Assembly (NCBI GenBank): GCA_003260075.1
Contig: QLIY01000032.1
Span: 1 to 64,000, forward strand
Direction of reading: 5' to 3'
Source: Phallusia mammillata
Lineage: Eukaryota > Chordata > Ascidiacea > Phlebobranchia > Ascidiidae
DNA: 64,000 nt
Shown here: positions 23,101 to 35,278 of the stretch, piece after piece
Numbering within the stretch: position 1 is the first letter of the stretch
How the letters are laid out: every line of letters begins with the position of its first letter
The notes under the pieces: generated by a model
What the model saw: only the letters and a program-made list of their open reading frames with translations
What the model was told of the DNA's origin: nothing
Database searches by the model: none
Program-made: the position numbers and the translations under genes

Positions 23101-26100
23101 CGTACAGACTGTGCACACAAATCAAGTCAACAGTGATTAAAATTGTCCTAGGTTGGTGGGTTTGAGACATGGACGCTTTCTAAACTTTGTCACTATGAAT
23201 TCTACCGCAATCCAGTCGTATTTCTCGCAAAAAAAATAACCATGTCACTGATGATGACATGAGCATTTGCCGAAACGTTTAAAATATAAAGCATGCCGCT
23301 TTTTACGTCTATTTGGGCCGTTTTTTACCATTAAATTCAGTCATGTTTTTATATTTTCAAAATAGGAGCCATTTTGCCTAAAAATATCGCCCCTGTGGCG
23401 ATAGATTGCTTTACTTTTGTGCCCCATTTTCCTGTTTGGCGAAACACGTAGCTTTCCGCTTGATTTGATGTGCAGCCATGCGCGACGTCATGATTAGTAA
23501 TGTGAGCGGAGTTAGTCAATGGAACTGCGCTTTTATTTGATTGTTTTGATGGAATTGTAATAGTAGTAGCGTGGGGGCTGACTGTCCGTTTGTTTGTGTC
23601 TTCTTGTATTGTTGGCAGACAAACATAAAAACTACAACCACACATTGCTGGCATTTTCCGCGTGTTGTAAGTCTGTGTTTTTGCTTGCAAATGACAAACA
23701 TGTAATTTCGGAAAAGGCCGTAAAAATGCGTTTGTAAAGTACAAGACATGTAACAGAAACAACTTTGTTTAAAGTTAGTACTAGTCAAATATTTAATAAA
23801 CCCATGTTTGTCGCAAACTTTTTATGTGTCGCGTACGACCTAACGCGGACCACCATGAATATCAAATCAGCACGAAAATTGCCAGTAACTCCAAACCATA
23901 TATGTGTGTGGAGCTGTGTATTGTTACGGCCCGGGATTCAATTACGCCAGAACTCAACGCCAAGGCTTGGTTCAAACACAGACACATGGAGCAATGACGC
24001 ATACATCCACCTCATGTTACGGTCTACAATTCCAACAAGGCCTCCTGTAGTTGTCCGGTCCACCGCATGGGGTAAACTAGTTGGGGTCGCCAGTTCCCCA
24101 GATGGCCCATTTAAACCATCCTTGCTATTTGATATTGGTCTGTGTGACCTTTTGCGGGTTTTTCTTGACCCCTTGTGTAACAATTTGCCGGTTCCCTGTA
24201 CAACGGCTGGTTGTTTGACAGCGTTAGTTGTTGGTTCGCTGGCCACTTTTGTAGGTTTTAGAAAATTGTTGTAAGAAATAGAATTGTTGTATGAAATAGG
24301 GGCAGAAAGAATATGAATGTCGCACTGTTTACAAATTTATCATGCCATTTTTTTTACTTTGGCGAAAAAATATGTTTTTTTCACATTGAATTGCAAACTT
24401 TTCTGAAACTCCATCATTTTAACACTGGTAACCTTTTGTCAACAGGAAAAGAATGAGCTTATGATGCGAGGTGAGCAGTTTGACGGTAGTGTGGACTCGC
24501 AGAACAGCGCAAGGGACAGTGGGACCGGAGACAGCGTTCCGAATGATGCTTACAACGCCACAGCCGGTGGATTCCGTCACCAGTCGTTCCAGCAACGTGG
24601 TCATCCTCAGTACAACACACAGAACTATCAGCCTACCCACGTCTGCCTGCCACAACACGACGAAATGTCGCCTGATTATGCAGGTGAGCTCTTTTGTTCA
24701 CGTCACAGATGCTGTTAAATCTTACTCAGGATAGAGTTTTAGGTACAGGGTGATGTGTTTTTAGATTTGTTAAAGTTTTAGGCATTTGTGTTCAAATCCC
24801 TGTCGGTATTTCGCGCCATGCGTCATAAAGAGCTTATTATTCAGTCTGGTAACCGACAGCGAAGCCTGGAGGGCGTCATTGGCGTTTTTTGGCAGCACAC
24901 ACAAAAACACTGACCGCAGTTGAGACGGATCATCACTGGACCAAAAATATAAGGCGCCTTTTCGCCGATAAGAAAAAAATCTGTTTGATTTTTGACTCAC
25001 AGCGCTGATAAGTTGACAAACACCAGTTTCTCTCTATTTGGCGAAGTGAATCCAGTTTACCACACGATTTTTTTTATATCGTTGTCTATATAAGTCGTTA
25101 AACTGGGCCTATTCCATAAAATATATTGGCACATTAACAACGTATATGCGACGCTGTTTAAACCAATGCCGATACGGTTGAGTGAAGTAAGCTCGCTCAG
25201 AACCCGCTAAAAAGTTTTGTGGTGGTGGTGAACGACTAAATATCGGGCGATCTTAGCGATTTTATTCACTCGAAAATCTACGAAGTCAGCAGGTTTCACC
25301 GACAGATTTAACACAATCCCGCATCCGCCACGTCACAATGGACTCACTGATGCGCGAAAAAGCACCTAAATCGGATAGAAATGTTCCATAAGTGCTATCA
25401 CTCTGTGTTAATGTAACAGAACAAGATGGATAATGTGAAAATCGGAAGGCATTTGAGAGATTATCATTTTACATCCATCGATTGTTTCTGTTTTAAAGTG
25501 GGGCAGGGGTATCGGTTTCAAAACTGATCTGTACTGTTACTGTTTGGTAGATAATGTATTTTTTGACTGTTGCGTAAAAATTTTCAATTGTTTCACACAA
25601 ACATTTTTGAAAGGATATAACCCTGGCTACCCAGATAACGGAAAATATCTTTAATCAAACTTGTGTTTTCGCAAGTCGAGGTTATGTTATGACGTTTTAC
25701 TCGTATTTTAAACCGGGTAAAAGTAATGAATAACATGATTATAGCTTTTGTCGATTTCAACCGACTTTATAATGTATAATTATACATTCATTATAATCAA
25801 TCAATACATATTGTAACCCCGTCACGGTTCAGAGATTTCCTTCACGCCCAACAGTTGAGGTTTACTCAAGCGTGACGGTAATATCCGACGTATATTCAAC
25901 CAATTTTTCGCCACACGTGACATGAAAACAAATTCAATCAGGTTCACCAACTGTTGTTGCGAGTTGGCTGTTAACAAAACGCGCGTTTCATCACACGATG
26001 TAATTCAAGCGGCTTAAAAACTGCGGGCAAAATGTGGTAAGAAACATATGCCTATCAAGCTTATATAGCTCTTCTGGCAAATATTTTTATTCCGACGTTT

Positions 26101-29100
26101 CGACGTCCTATACAGGTCGCCTTCATCAGGGTAAATAACACTGAATGCGCGCAGTACAGTGCACGATAAACAAAGGAAAACGTCGTACTATGAGCATTCA
26201 GTGTTATTTACTCTAATAAAGGCGACCTGTATAGAACGTCGAAACGTCGGTATTAAAGTACAATTGCCAGAAGAGCTCGATAAACTTGATATTATGCCTG
26301 GCCCCCCCCCCCGGCTTAAAAACTGCGGGCAAAATGTGATAAGAAAACATATGCCTATCAAGCTTACATAGCTCCTCTGGCAAGTATTTTTCTTTCGACG
26401 TTTCGACGTCCTATACAGTTCGTCTTCATCGGGCTAAATTACACTGAATGCGCGCAGTACAGAGCACGATAAACAAAGGAAAACGACGGACTATGAGCAT
26501 TCAGTGTTATTTACTCTGATAAAGGCGACCTGTATAGGACGTCGAAACGTCGGTATAAAAATGCAATTGCCAGAAGAGCTCAATAAACTTGATATTATGC
26601 CTGTCTAGCAACAGCTTACATAAACATAGGCATATGAAAGGTGCCCGGCTGACGGTATCGAAACAAGTGGAAATGTAGGAGTACTGCGTTACACTGAACC
26701 GGTGAATCTTAACCTTTACCCGCGGACTCCCCCCCCCCCAGGAGTACTGCGTTACACTGAACCGGTGAATCTTAACCTTTACCCGCGCGCCTAACTTCCC
26801 AGCTTAGTCTCAGGGGAGAGCTTTCGAAGAACCACTAAAATTACTTCCTCTGGCCACGTTTTTTGAATTTTCATATCAGGAGGAATTGGGGAGTTCCACA
26901 ATTTGTGTTTTTTTTTAAATTACGAACGTAACGTACGTATATTAAATTTTAATATTTCATACCTTATCTCCAGTTTTCATGCCACCTTTATTTACATGTT
27001 ACGTCACATCGGAAAATTGCGTAATAAACACCTATGACGAGGTGATGACGTATAGGGTTGGGAAGTAGGAACTCTGAGTCATTGTAGACTAAACACAACG
27101 ATGTGAGGAGAAACTGATTGGGCCTTGCCTCTTGTGGAACCGCCTGTCAAATAAACGGCTCATGCAAATTTCATGCCAGCCAATTGAATTGAACCAACAT
27201 ATGAAGGGCGAAGCGGCTTTCTTGAGTTAGATTCCTTGAAATTAGCAACTTGCTTTGATTGACATGTCCCTAGCTATTGACTCGCCCGAATTGATTTTAA
27301 GCGCTCATTATTAAAAACGAGCACCCGGGCAGACTGGACGCAAAATCGATGTGGAGCAGTTGGACAAAAACAGATAAAATTTAACTGTGATTGAAATCTT
27401 TGTCAGTGATTTCTTGCCCCTGACATTCGCTTAGCGCAACGCCAAGGCCCTAATTAGTGGATTTTTCAGACACTTAAACGTTCATGCTCAGTTTGGCACA
27501 AGTGTTTCGCTTACTACCGCTCAATGGGAGATTGTTTGAACACAAGACAAGACAACTTTCCCCTCAAAACCTAATGTGCCTATAATGCGTCACGCTTAAA
27601 TGTGCACTGAAATGGATTTAAGTAAAACGGCGTTTAGGGGGAGAATATTCGACGGTCAGCCAGCCGACTCGATTTACTTTAAGCTGGTGGCTGAAGAACT
27701 CCCCCCCCCCATGGGAGATTGTTTGAACACAAGACAAGACAACTTTCCCCTCAAAACCCGATGTGCCTATAATGCGTCACGCTTAAATGTGCACTGAAAG
27801 GGATTTAAGTAAAACGGCGTTTAGGGGGAGAATATTCGACGGTTAGCCAGCCGACTAGATTTACTTTAAGCTGGTGGCTGAAGAACTAAAAGCAGAAAAC
27901 AGAGTTTCAACCCTGTTATCACGATAAAACGTTGTGGCAAAGTTAAACTCGGCAGGGAAGCGGATTTCTTGGCAGTCACGCTATTCGTCACGCCTCCAAA
28001 CTTTTCCTCAGTTTAGCGCTGAATGTCTGAATCTCGGACCTCTCCCATTTGGAAAAGTTTCATTTTTTGTTTTGTTTTGTTGTTTTTTTCGGGTGTGGGC
28101 ACTATCTTGCTTTGGAGTGAGTTTAAGCGCAACGAAAAGATGAACACGCGCTTTTGATGGCTGAAGTGGGCTAATGGTTTTAGGGGAACATTGTTGGTTG
28201 TGTTTCCGCTTAACTTTGCTACAGACGGATACAAAACACAGTAGGCTTTACCGCATTGAAATTTAAAGTGGTTTTTCAGTCATATGTGACCGAGCTTTGT
28301 TCTTTTGTTTACTTAATTCCACAATAAACCGCTTAAACTTGATTTCAAAAGTTTTTCTTGGTTGACTTCACCAACATGGTTTAAGAGGTCAAATATATGA
28401 AAAAATCTGTCACCTAACACGAAAAGGTGCAGCGGGTGTAAAGACATGTGGAACCCCCCCCCCCGTTCCGTTCTCCTATCGCGTGCTTAAAAGTTGTAAA
28501 GCATTTAAAAATATTTAGACATTTAAAAGCAAGGTAATATGTGATTTTTACATACCTATACTGTAAGGTCGTGGCTACATCACTGCTATTACCTTTAAAA
28601 GTAGAGAAGTTTTTACTTTAGCTGAACGCAAATTGGGTTCCAAATCGTTTGCATGACCATGTGTAAAAAAACGGCCACTTGCTTCTGAAAAACTGTTTAA
28701 ACCGATTCCTACTTGTAAACGACGATAGTAATAGGGATGTTATCATCTGATGTGCCCCCCCCCCAAAAAAATCATCTTTAAATGTCTAATTACGATCGCG
28801 CCTTAGTAATTATCGCGGCTGATAATTGTCGGGCGAAAATCTGCGGATTTTTGGGTTCCTGTCTGTTGGCCGATTTGCTCGACTGCGGCTTGATCGTTAC
28901 GCTTGGATAGCTCCAACCTGTTACGCAGGCTCAAGTTCCGTTCTCCTATCGCGTGCTTAAAAGTTGTAAAGCATTTAAAAATGTTTAGACATTTAAAAGC
29001 AAGGTAATATTTGATTTTTACATACCTATACTGTAAGGTCGTGGCTACATCACTGCTATCACCTTTAAAAGTAGAGAAGTTTTTACTTCAGCTGAACGCA

Positions 29101-32100
29101 AATTGGGTTTCCAAATCGTTTGCATGACCATGTGTAAAAAAACGGTCACTTGCTTCTGGAAAACTGTTCAAACCGATTCCTACTTGTAAACGACGATAGT
29201 AATAGGGATGTTATCATTTGATGTATACTGACGCTTGTTAAACGAGCGCGCGTTGGCTTTAACTACATAAGAAACATGTCCTAGACTTCCCCCTATGTGA
29301 TGTCTTTGTATGTTTAAATTGAAACTATTCTTGCGTTTGTGAGTTTGATGCCATACTTCGACAATTTAAAAGTCCACATAAACGATCCTGTCTGGAGCTA
29401 TTATGTTTTATCGCTTGACGATATTCTCGGCACGCAACTTTGATCAAAATATCGATACTTCAGTTCAGTCAGTTTGCGAGGCAAATTACTGTGCGCGCAA
29501 AGTGGTGACATCAATTAAAACATTGTCGAAATACTTTGTACCGATTTTTAAAGCTGGATGCTAGAAAAGCGAGGTTGTATTCAAATCTACGCGATGTCCG
29601 GTTAACTTTCACTTCGGCGAAACTGGTAACGCTTCAGCGAGTCGGCCAAGAGCGGCGGAAATATGATACACATCGTGTCTGCTAGCTTAGGCTTTACTGA
29701 GTCATTTCGAACCAATTTTAGGTTGAAACCCAAGTAAATTTTATGTCAGAAACGCCTAGTTTACAGGAAAGCAACAATATCTTCTTTTCAACTTCTTAAT
29801 TTCCATGTCACCAGTGTCAGTTTTTCGTCACAACTTGTCCTTAAGGTTAGGGAGTGTTGGATTGTTGTTGGTGCGGTTTGTAAAACGGGACGGGTTCCAC
29901 TGAGCGTGCTGTTGTCTTTTCCTGACTTCGTAATGACACAAAAAACACATGATTTATAGCTCACTCGATTTCATTGCAAACTCCGGATTTATTTTGTTTG
30001 TTGTGTGATAATGGCTCGCGCGAGCGCCGGATTACAGCAACGTTTAATCCTCTGCTTCCTACAAGTTTAAGTGAAAACTTGCCGTGGGCATTGAGAAGTA
30101 GGGATTAACAACGTTTCGCGCAGAACCGATAGTGTTAATGGCTGATGGGAAACGAATACGTGTGAGTTTTCGTCGAAGCCCTCGGGCGCAGTACACGTCC
30201 GCACTTTCCCCCCCCCCCCGTGAAAACTTGCCGTGGGCATTGAGAAGTAGGGATTAACAACGTTTCGAGTAGAACCAATGGTGTTAATGGCTGATGGGAA
30301 ACGAATACGTGTGAGTTTCGTCGAAGCCCTCAGGCGCAGTACACGTCCGCACTTTCTAGGTACTGTAGGCTTGAAGGTGAATTACACACTGTAAAGTCAT
30401 AGCATATTTGAACAGTTGGAATTTAAATCCATATCGTTGCGTTGGTTCAACCGCTTCTTAAATAAATATGAGCAACTCGTCGTTCATCAAAGACTGAATC
30501 ATATTACATTCAACGTGCGCTGTAAGTTGTAAAAATTTACGACTTAATTTACTGGTTTACAACTGCTGTGTTTTTCGTCCAGCGTTAAGTTCCGTTTGTC
30601 TTCTTGAGTAACATTCAAGAAAATTACACAATATGCTTCATTCATTAATGTCGACTTTCTAAAGCTATGTTTAAGTCCAATGTAGGCTATTCGAATTGTT
30701 TATTCGGTAGGAGTACAAGTAAAGCTTGTTGTTTGCTAGTTAAATATATCCCAATCAATCACCGTAAAAACATAGATGGTTTGCATGCATGCAAGTCTTA
30801 AATATGACCCAACAATTGTATTTAATATCACCACACTTTGTCACAATTCTCGTTTTCAACAAGTCCAACAGAGACACGACGAATCACCTTTCTAACCAAT
30901 CGATTGGTGATTCGGCGATGTCCAATGTAAACAGGAAAGTACTTTGGGAAACTGGCAGTGCAACTTACAAACTGGGAGATGTCTCACAAACTTTGGGGTG
31001 TAGATTTAATCTCCGATGTTAGATAGGAGGGGAAACGCTGTTTGCACGAGTTTCAATATTGCCTTCCTACATCTTGTTCAGCTCTGTGAGATTTTATCAA
31101 CACCCAATGCAAACAACCACTTGAATCTCCAGAAACGAATACACGCAAACTGGTTGGGAACTATGGGGGATAATGTGGAAAACTTATGGGGAAACAGTTT
31201 CGAAACCACATATGCTTAACAGTTTGCGACGCACGCCACTAGTTAAATGGTCAAACAAGGAATATACGAACCAATAGTTCTTTGTAATGATGTTTTTCTG
31301 ATTTGATAACAATAGAGCTTGAAAAATTTTGGCAGAGACTTCTTTTTTTTCATTTTGTGTGTACAAAAATCAAATCTTTAATCTGAAATGTAATGTACAG
31401 GGCAGGGTTGTAAGTCGGGTTTTGGATTAAAGTCTAAATAAAACAGGTTGATGTAGGTCTGACTTTACACTCCACCACAGTTTGTATCATAAGCTTATTT
31501 TACCAACTTTTGGGCCTATTTCTAACTTACCGTTCAAAAAATCCGGCTCGGGCCTAATTTCGAGTCCGTCTACAACTTCAGTACAGGATGTTTCGAACTA
31601 ACCGATCTTTTGTGATATTTTGCAGGACCGATAACAGACGAGCACGGCTACCCGGTTCCACTTTACGGACAACAAGGACAGATGGTTTTTACACCGAAAT
31701 GTACTCAAGAATGTCGACTTTACGGCCACGGAGACAACTGCTGGATGCCGGATTCGCTACAGCGACCACCATCCAGAATGACGTCATTCAAGGGGACCGA
31801 AGGTGAAAATGAAGAATTAAACAAATTTTTAGTTTCAAAGAAGAAGTGTTGGATTTTGAAACAAAATTCAGCCACTATGAAAAGTGACATTAGAACAAAA
31901 ACCTACGTTTTGAATAAGAGCCTATCAGTGAAAAATACATGTTTTCCAGGTTACGACGACAGTTCGTTAAGGATGCCAAAGCGAGCGATGAGTCCTTCTG
32001 TGTATCAGCGGGGCAACGTGGATCCCCAAGATTTTCACAATGCCAGGTACGGGACTTTATCCAGTTGTTGCAATTATAGGACGTTAAGGCTTACTTCAAC

Positions 32101-33660
32101 ACACTAAAATTGCACCTAAAACGCCACATCAGCTAAATATACATGCCCGTTCCTGCCAGGCATAATATCAACCTTAGTGAGCTCTTCAGGCAATTGTATT
32201 TTTGTACCAACATTTCGGCGTCCTCAGCTAAATATGTTTTACTAACACAAAGTGTTAGGACGCACTGTACAAGGGAAACTAGTTTCTTGCTGCAAAAATT
32301 CTATTAAACGACTTTAAGTTCCGTTTTATGCTTTCACGCCAAGATTAGCTTGCCTACTGACCCTGGCAAAATATGGAACTTGGTCGCCAGATCGGTGAGA
32401 TGAGAGAGTCAGTGTTCCTGTACGGCTTATTGCATGGCATCAGTTGTACGTGTGTACGTTCCGCTAAGCTGCGCGGGGATCAAACAACATTAATAGACTT
32501 TTTTGGGAGCCAAATTAAATCAAGGGCCAATGCAAGAAATAAGGGACGAAAGTATTTTTTTGGTCATAAAATATTACCTTAAATATGTCGATGTTTTTAC
32601 AAATATCTCCACGTTGTATGCTTTGCATGATTGTTTGTTACCCCTGTCAGCAGGTAACGCTTGTTGTTATGGCTGCTTTTCGTATTAAAAAAGTTTATTT
32701 AATTTTTTTCCCACCTTTTAAAACTGCTTGGTGCACAAACGTGTTCCAAGTTTCTGTCTACATTCAAATAAAAAACAACACACTGTATTGTCTGTGAATT
32801 TACAATCATCGTTTTTTCATAGGTACCAGAACGCCCCGTCAAGTACCCCTTTCTATTTCGACCCTATGAGCAAGTTCGAGGGAGGGGCACAACAGCCTCG
32901 ATCCAAGTTTAGTACATTCCGTGACGACAACATCCCTTCCGACGGAGGCAGCCCAGCTCAGTCTCAAGTTGCTTCGTCCAATGTCAGTCGCCAACCATCG
33001 CTTAACTCGGCATATCGCGGCGGTCATTACCCCAATAACCAACTACAACAGCCAACACGGGTTCAATCGCCAATTATAATCAACGCGGCCTCGCCTACAC
33101 CATATGGCCAACCTCAGCGCGGGAAAGCTTATGTGAACTTGCAGGGAAATGACGGAGGCCAACAACCGATCGAGGATGCACACAGCAATCTATCTGGCAG
33201 CAGTAGCAGCAATCATCAGCACCCTGACTATAGTTACCAGCAGCAAGGCTATCCTGTATCTTACCAACAGCAATCCCAGTATCAACCGCAGCAGGCTTAT
33301 TCAGTTGCAACTTCGCAGCCCCATTACACCGACCAGAGTTATCCATCGTACGGTGCAGGTGAAGGCGCATACGAGGACGAATTCGCCGCAACAAATCTTC
33401 TGCTAAGCCCAGTTGATTCAGAGCCCGGGGACTACAAACAACGACTTGAGCATCAGATGCAACAACAGCAGCCCTACCAGCCACACCAACAGGGCAGCTA
33501 CGCCTTCAAGGGCACTGAAGGTCAAGCCGATCAACAACACCTGCTTGTTGACGAGAACGAGCCACAAGAAGCAAATATGTCGGTTGATAAATTAAGCACA
33601 ATCCGAGAGGAAATAGATGCAGATGAGGTTGTTGCCGGAATCGACGAGTTGTTACTGTAA
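13116..33660 (+). CDS. Delta-type protocadherin, long form
   Basis: A homophilic, calcium-dependent adhesion receptor of the plasma membrane. Exons: 13116-14395, 14496-14943, 15019-15229, 15405-16030, 16197-16394, 16480-16603, 16949-17170, 24446-24683, 31626-31802, 31950-32046, 32823-33660. All junction phases agree except inside exon 7, where a C-run breaks the frame. The start ATG follows an acceptor at 13091 and opens a signal peptide (MELIYLVLACLCALDYCQAQ). Seven cadherin repeats follow, then a membrane segment and a cytoplasmic tail that holds the delta-protocadherin signature CTQECRLYGHGDNCWMP in exon 9. Total about 1,470 residues, in the range of the delta-1 group. Which delta subgroup it belongs to is not settled: seven repeats favour delta-1, but I see no clear RVTF phosphatase-binding motif. 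Confidence 0.9.
16480..16603 (+). CDS. Protocadherin juxtamembrane exon 6
   Basis: Phase 0 in, phase 1 out. It encodes YKCRCAKDKKSRTYNCQQ and the next 23 residues, basic and cysteine-containing directly after the membrane segment, typical of protocadherin stop-transfer regions. The acceptor GATCAAG is preceded by a pyrimidine-poor stretch, so the exact start could shift by a few bases. Confidence 0.8.
16949..17290 (+). CDS. Protocadherin tail exon 7 with alternative end
   Basis: The exon enters in phase 1 and reads GSPFGDRTARLHLPNGTADS up to a 71-base C-run (17041-17111). After the run a different frame is clearly coding (RHRSMVTYTDSNIHPPYVAS...) and stops at 17288-17290 after YFYDEVPCLATVV. 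Splicing at 17170 (ATG/GTGACA) leaves phase 0, exactly what exon 8 needs. Reading through gives a short-tail isoform. The frame change across the C-run means its true length is unknown. The apparent polyproline is almost certainly not real. Confidence 0.7.
17041..17111. other. C-run of 71 inside a coding exon, probable gap
   Basis: The reading frames before and after the run are both coding-like but differ by one base, so the run cannot have its printed length if the exon is intact. Confidence 0.75.
22474..22775. mobile_element. Complete non-autonomous hAT element (302 bp)
   Basis: It begins CAGGGGTGGGCAACCTG and ends GGTTGCCCACCCCTG, near-perfect inverted ends. It is flanked on both sides by CTTTAAGT (22466-22473 and 22776-22783), an exact 8-bp target duplication, the hallmark of hAT. 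There is no coding capacity. Confidence 0.9.
23240..23330. repeat. Foldback-family arm
   Basis: It carries CCGAAACGTTT and GCTTTTTACGTC followed by TTTGGGCCGTT. These motifs are shared with 7118-7226 and 50846-50935. Confidence 0.4.
24446..24683 (+). CDS. Protocadherin tail exon 8
   Basis: The exon runs from acceptor GTCAACAG to donor GTGAGC, phase 0 in and phase 1 out. It encodes EKNELMMRGEQFDGSVDSQN, then NSARDSGTGDS, a serine/aspartate motif seen in delta-protocadherin tails, and ends MSPDYA. The tail is polar and probably disordered. Conservation and phase both support it. Confidence 0.85.
26011..26607. repeat. Palindromic (foldback) element, two allelic copies around C-run 26302-26312
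   Basis: At 26048-26301 a left arm with CGACGTTTCGACGTCCTATA and GGTCGCCTTCATCAGG is mirrored by GGCGACCTGTATAGAACGTC on the right. The outer ends CTCTTCTGGCAA and TTGCCAGAAGAGCTC also mirror. The whole element restarts at 26313 after 11 C. Related arms lie at 51005-51110 and 32145-32225. Confidence 0.7.
26677..26795. repeat. Duplicated block around C-run 26729-26739
   Basis: AGGAGTACTGCGTTACACTG at 26677 restarts at 26740. Confidence 0.75.
27524..27888. repeat. Duplicated block around C-run 27701-27710
   Basis: 27524-27700 recurs at 27711-27888 with a handful of substitutions. Confidence 0.78.
28454..29226. repeat. Misplaced alternative contig 28465-28754
   Basis: The block between C-runs 28454-28464 and 28755-28764 matches 28935-29226 with a few substitutions and one-base indels. 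Unlike the other pairs, unique sequence (28765-28934) lies between the copies. A single small contig of the other haplotype has apparently been scaffolded next to its partner. Confidence 0.72.
30070..30358. repeat. Duplicated block around C-run 30208-30219
   Basis: GTGAAAACTTGCCGTGGGCA at 30070 restarts at 30220, about 138 bases, few differences. Confidence 0.78.
31626..32046 (+). CDS. Protocadherin tail exons 9 and 10 with the conserved CWMP motif
   Basis: Exon 9 (31626-31802) encodes GPITDEHGYPVPLYG and CTQECRLYGHGDNCWMPDSL, the cysteine/CWMP block diagnostic of delta-protocadherin tails. Exon 10 (31950-32046) encodes YDDSSLRMPKRAMSPSVYQR. The 147-base intron between them (GTGAAA...TTTTCCAG) has no stop in the coding frame and a length divisible by three. 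Its retention would insert about 49 residues without breaking the frame. Confidence 0.9.
32823..33660 (+). CDS. Protocadherin last coding exon 11
   Basis: It starts at acceptor TTTTCATAG in phase 2 (AG/G joins to Arg) and runs 279 codons to TAA at 33658. The sequence is rich in Gln, Ser, Tyr and Pro (QQQ and YQQQ runs), typical of a disordered cytoplasmic tail, and closes with the acidic EEIDADEVVAGIDELLL. The Gln runs are imperfect CAA/CAG mixtures, so they are likely real and not a slippage artefact. Confidence 0.88.
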
Positions 33661-34411
33661 AAAAATCGCGGAAAAGGATTTCGGAAAACTGGCGAGTTCG
33701 GCCTCAAGTGAGTTCCCAGCAGCAGTGGAAATATTGTGCCAAATTTCAACGCCTGAATCGCAATGAGGCGAAGGTACACGCTCTGTTCGTGAAGTATTCG
33801 CGACCAAACTTCTGTATTTCGGTTTCAAGCCATGCTTTTTCGTTTTTGTATTTGCTTGTGCGTTTAATTTAAACTTTTGCATCGAAGAAATTATATTCAG
33901 GAGGCACAGTTTTCTTTCCATGACTGCATTTTGACAAGAATGAAAATTAATCATATCGTTGCTTGCGCCTGTTTGGGCTTTGCTGCTCAGAGGAATCGAC
34001 TGCCTAGATTGAAATTTATGCTGGTGACATATTATTGCACCAACCGACTTAAACGACCCGGTATGCTAAGTTCCCAAAGTTTTTTGTTTTGTTCTTTATT
34101 CGTTCGTTTTACTTGTATCAAGGGATTTTTAAATTCTCGTTGTATGCTTTTCGAATCTGATTTGGTGGCGAAACGCCTTATTATTTGTAAAGATGTTTCA
34201 TGGAAATAACGTATTGAAATTATGAGGCAAAACTGAATCGTTTAAACATTTTTCTGTAGCTTGGCTGTACATTGGGTCTAAATTCGTAGCCACACTTGTA
34301 TGCATTCGCAATTCGATGAGCTTTGCCTATATGTCGTGCTTTACAAGCTTTTTCATCTTATACCGTGTGCAACTAACTTCTCGTGCTTTTTGCTGTTTCA
34401 TTTTCTATTGA

Positions 34412-34417
34412 AATAAA
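34412..34417 (+). terminator. Polyadenylation signal AATAAA
   Basis: A canonical hexamer about 750 bases after the protocadherin stop codon. It would give a 3' UTR of about 0.77 kb. Confidence 0.5.
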
Positions 34418-35278
34418 AGCGTAACGGTATTAAGTTCGGCCCAACAAGACGTTTAAATACCTCCAGGTTAGGTAAGCCAAGTTTCGATTAAATGGCAATA
34501 GGCAGTTGAAGTTTGGAATATTTACCACAGTTGTAGAAGCAAAAAACATAAAAAATCATTAGTTTAGCTGCATAGGAAGCCAAAACAACGTTTTCAGATT
34601 TAAACAGTCGTCTTGTCGACCAAGCCCGAGATTTAAACGGAAACGGATGTGCGTTTGATGACGTCATAATTAAACATCATTTCCTCCTTAAGTTCAGCAT
34701 TTGGTAAAATCGGCCGTTTTCCTTTAACATGGAAAAACTGGTACAGAATAATAAACTCCATGAAAGCAAAATATGCCAAAGCAAGTATTAGAGAAGACAT
34801 GACAGGAGCTTCTCAAATAGTCGCTTATGTGTGGACCGTTTGCATGAAGATGTACATTTAATCGTTTCAATGATAACAAAGCTACGCATGCAAAGTTTAT
34901 TTCCGCATGAATAGAAACTAAAAGTGTGATTTATTGCGAGGAGAAAGACATAGACGACCCTGCGCTCCGTGAAGGACGTATTGAATATTTGTGAAGTTGA
35001 ATTCCGCTGTGCTGGGAGACCTTTGCTGTCAAAGTTTTCTACATAAAAAACACGTTATAAGTATATCAATACTCTTGAAATATTTCTGTACAATCTTTAC
35101 CTTTCATTGTTACACTTGAAGTTATCACGTGATTACCTGTATATTGTCTGCGTCTTCTTTCGACAGCAGGGGGGAAGGAAAAAGTTGGGCTGTTACCATC
35201 ATGCCTCGCCGTTTTCGGTCAGTGGCTGACATCATATTTGCGTGCGATTCGTGAAACTTCACATTCGGAGAGATTAAG

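Larger units (their letters stand above)
17291..24445 (+). other. Long intron of the protocadherin (7 kb)
   Basis: It separates tail exons 7 and 8 and would be the 3' flank for the short isoform. No AATAAA is visible within the first 400 bases after the short-form stop. It contains the complete hAT element at 22474-22775 and a foldback arm near 23240-23330. There are no C-runs here. I see nothing else supportable. Confidence 0.6.
24684..31625 (+). other. Long intron of the protocadherin (6.9 kb)
   Basis: It contains the foldback element pair at 26011-26607 and several duplicated blocks around C-runs. I found no exon-like frame with a recognisable motif. Confidence 0.55.

Noticed and set aside
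23765-24274. 169-codon ORF in the protocadherin intron, with a 102-codon antisense frame
   Set aside because: No domain, no splice-phase link to exon 8, and open frames on both strands. Weak case without expression data.
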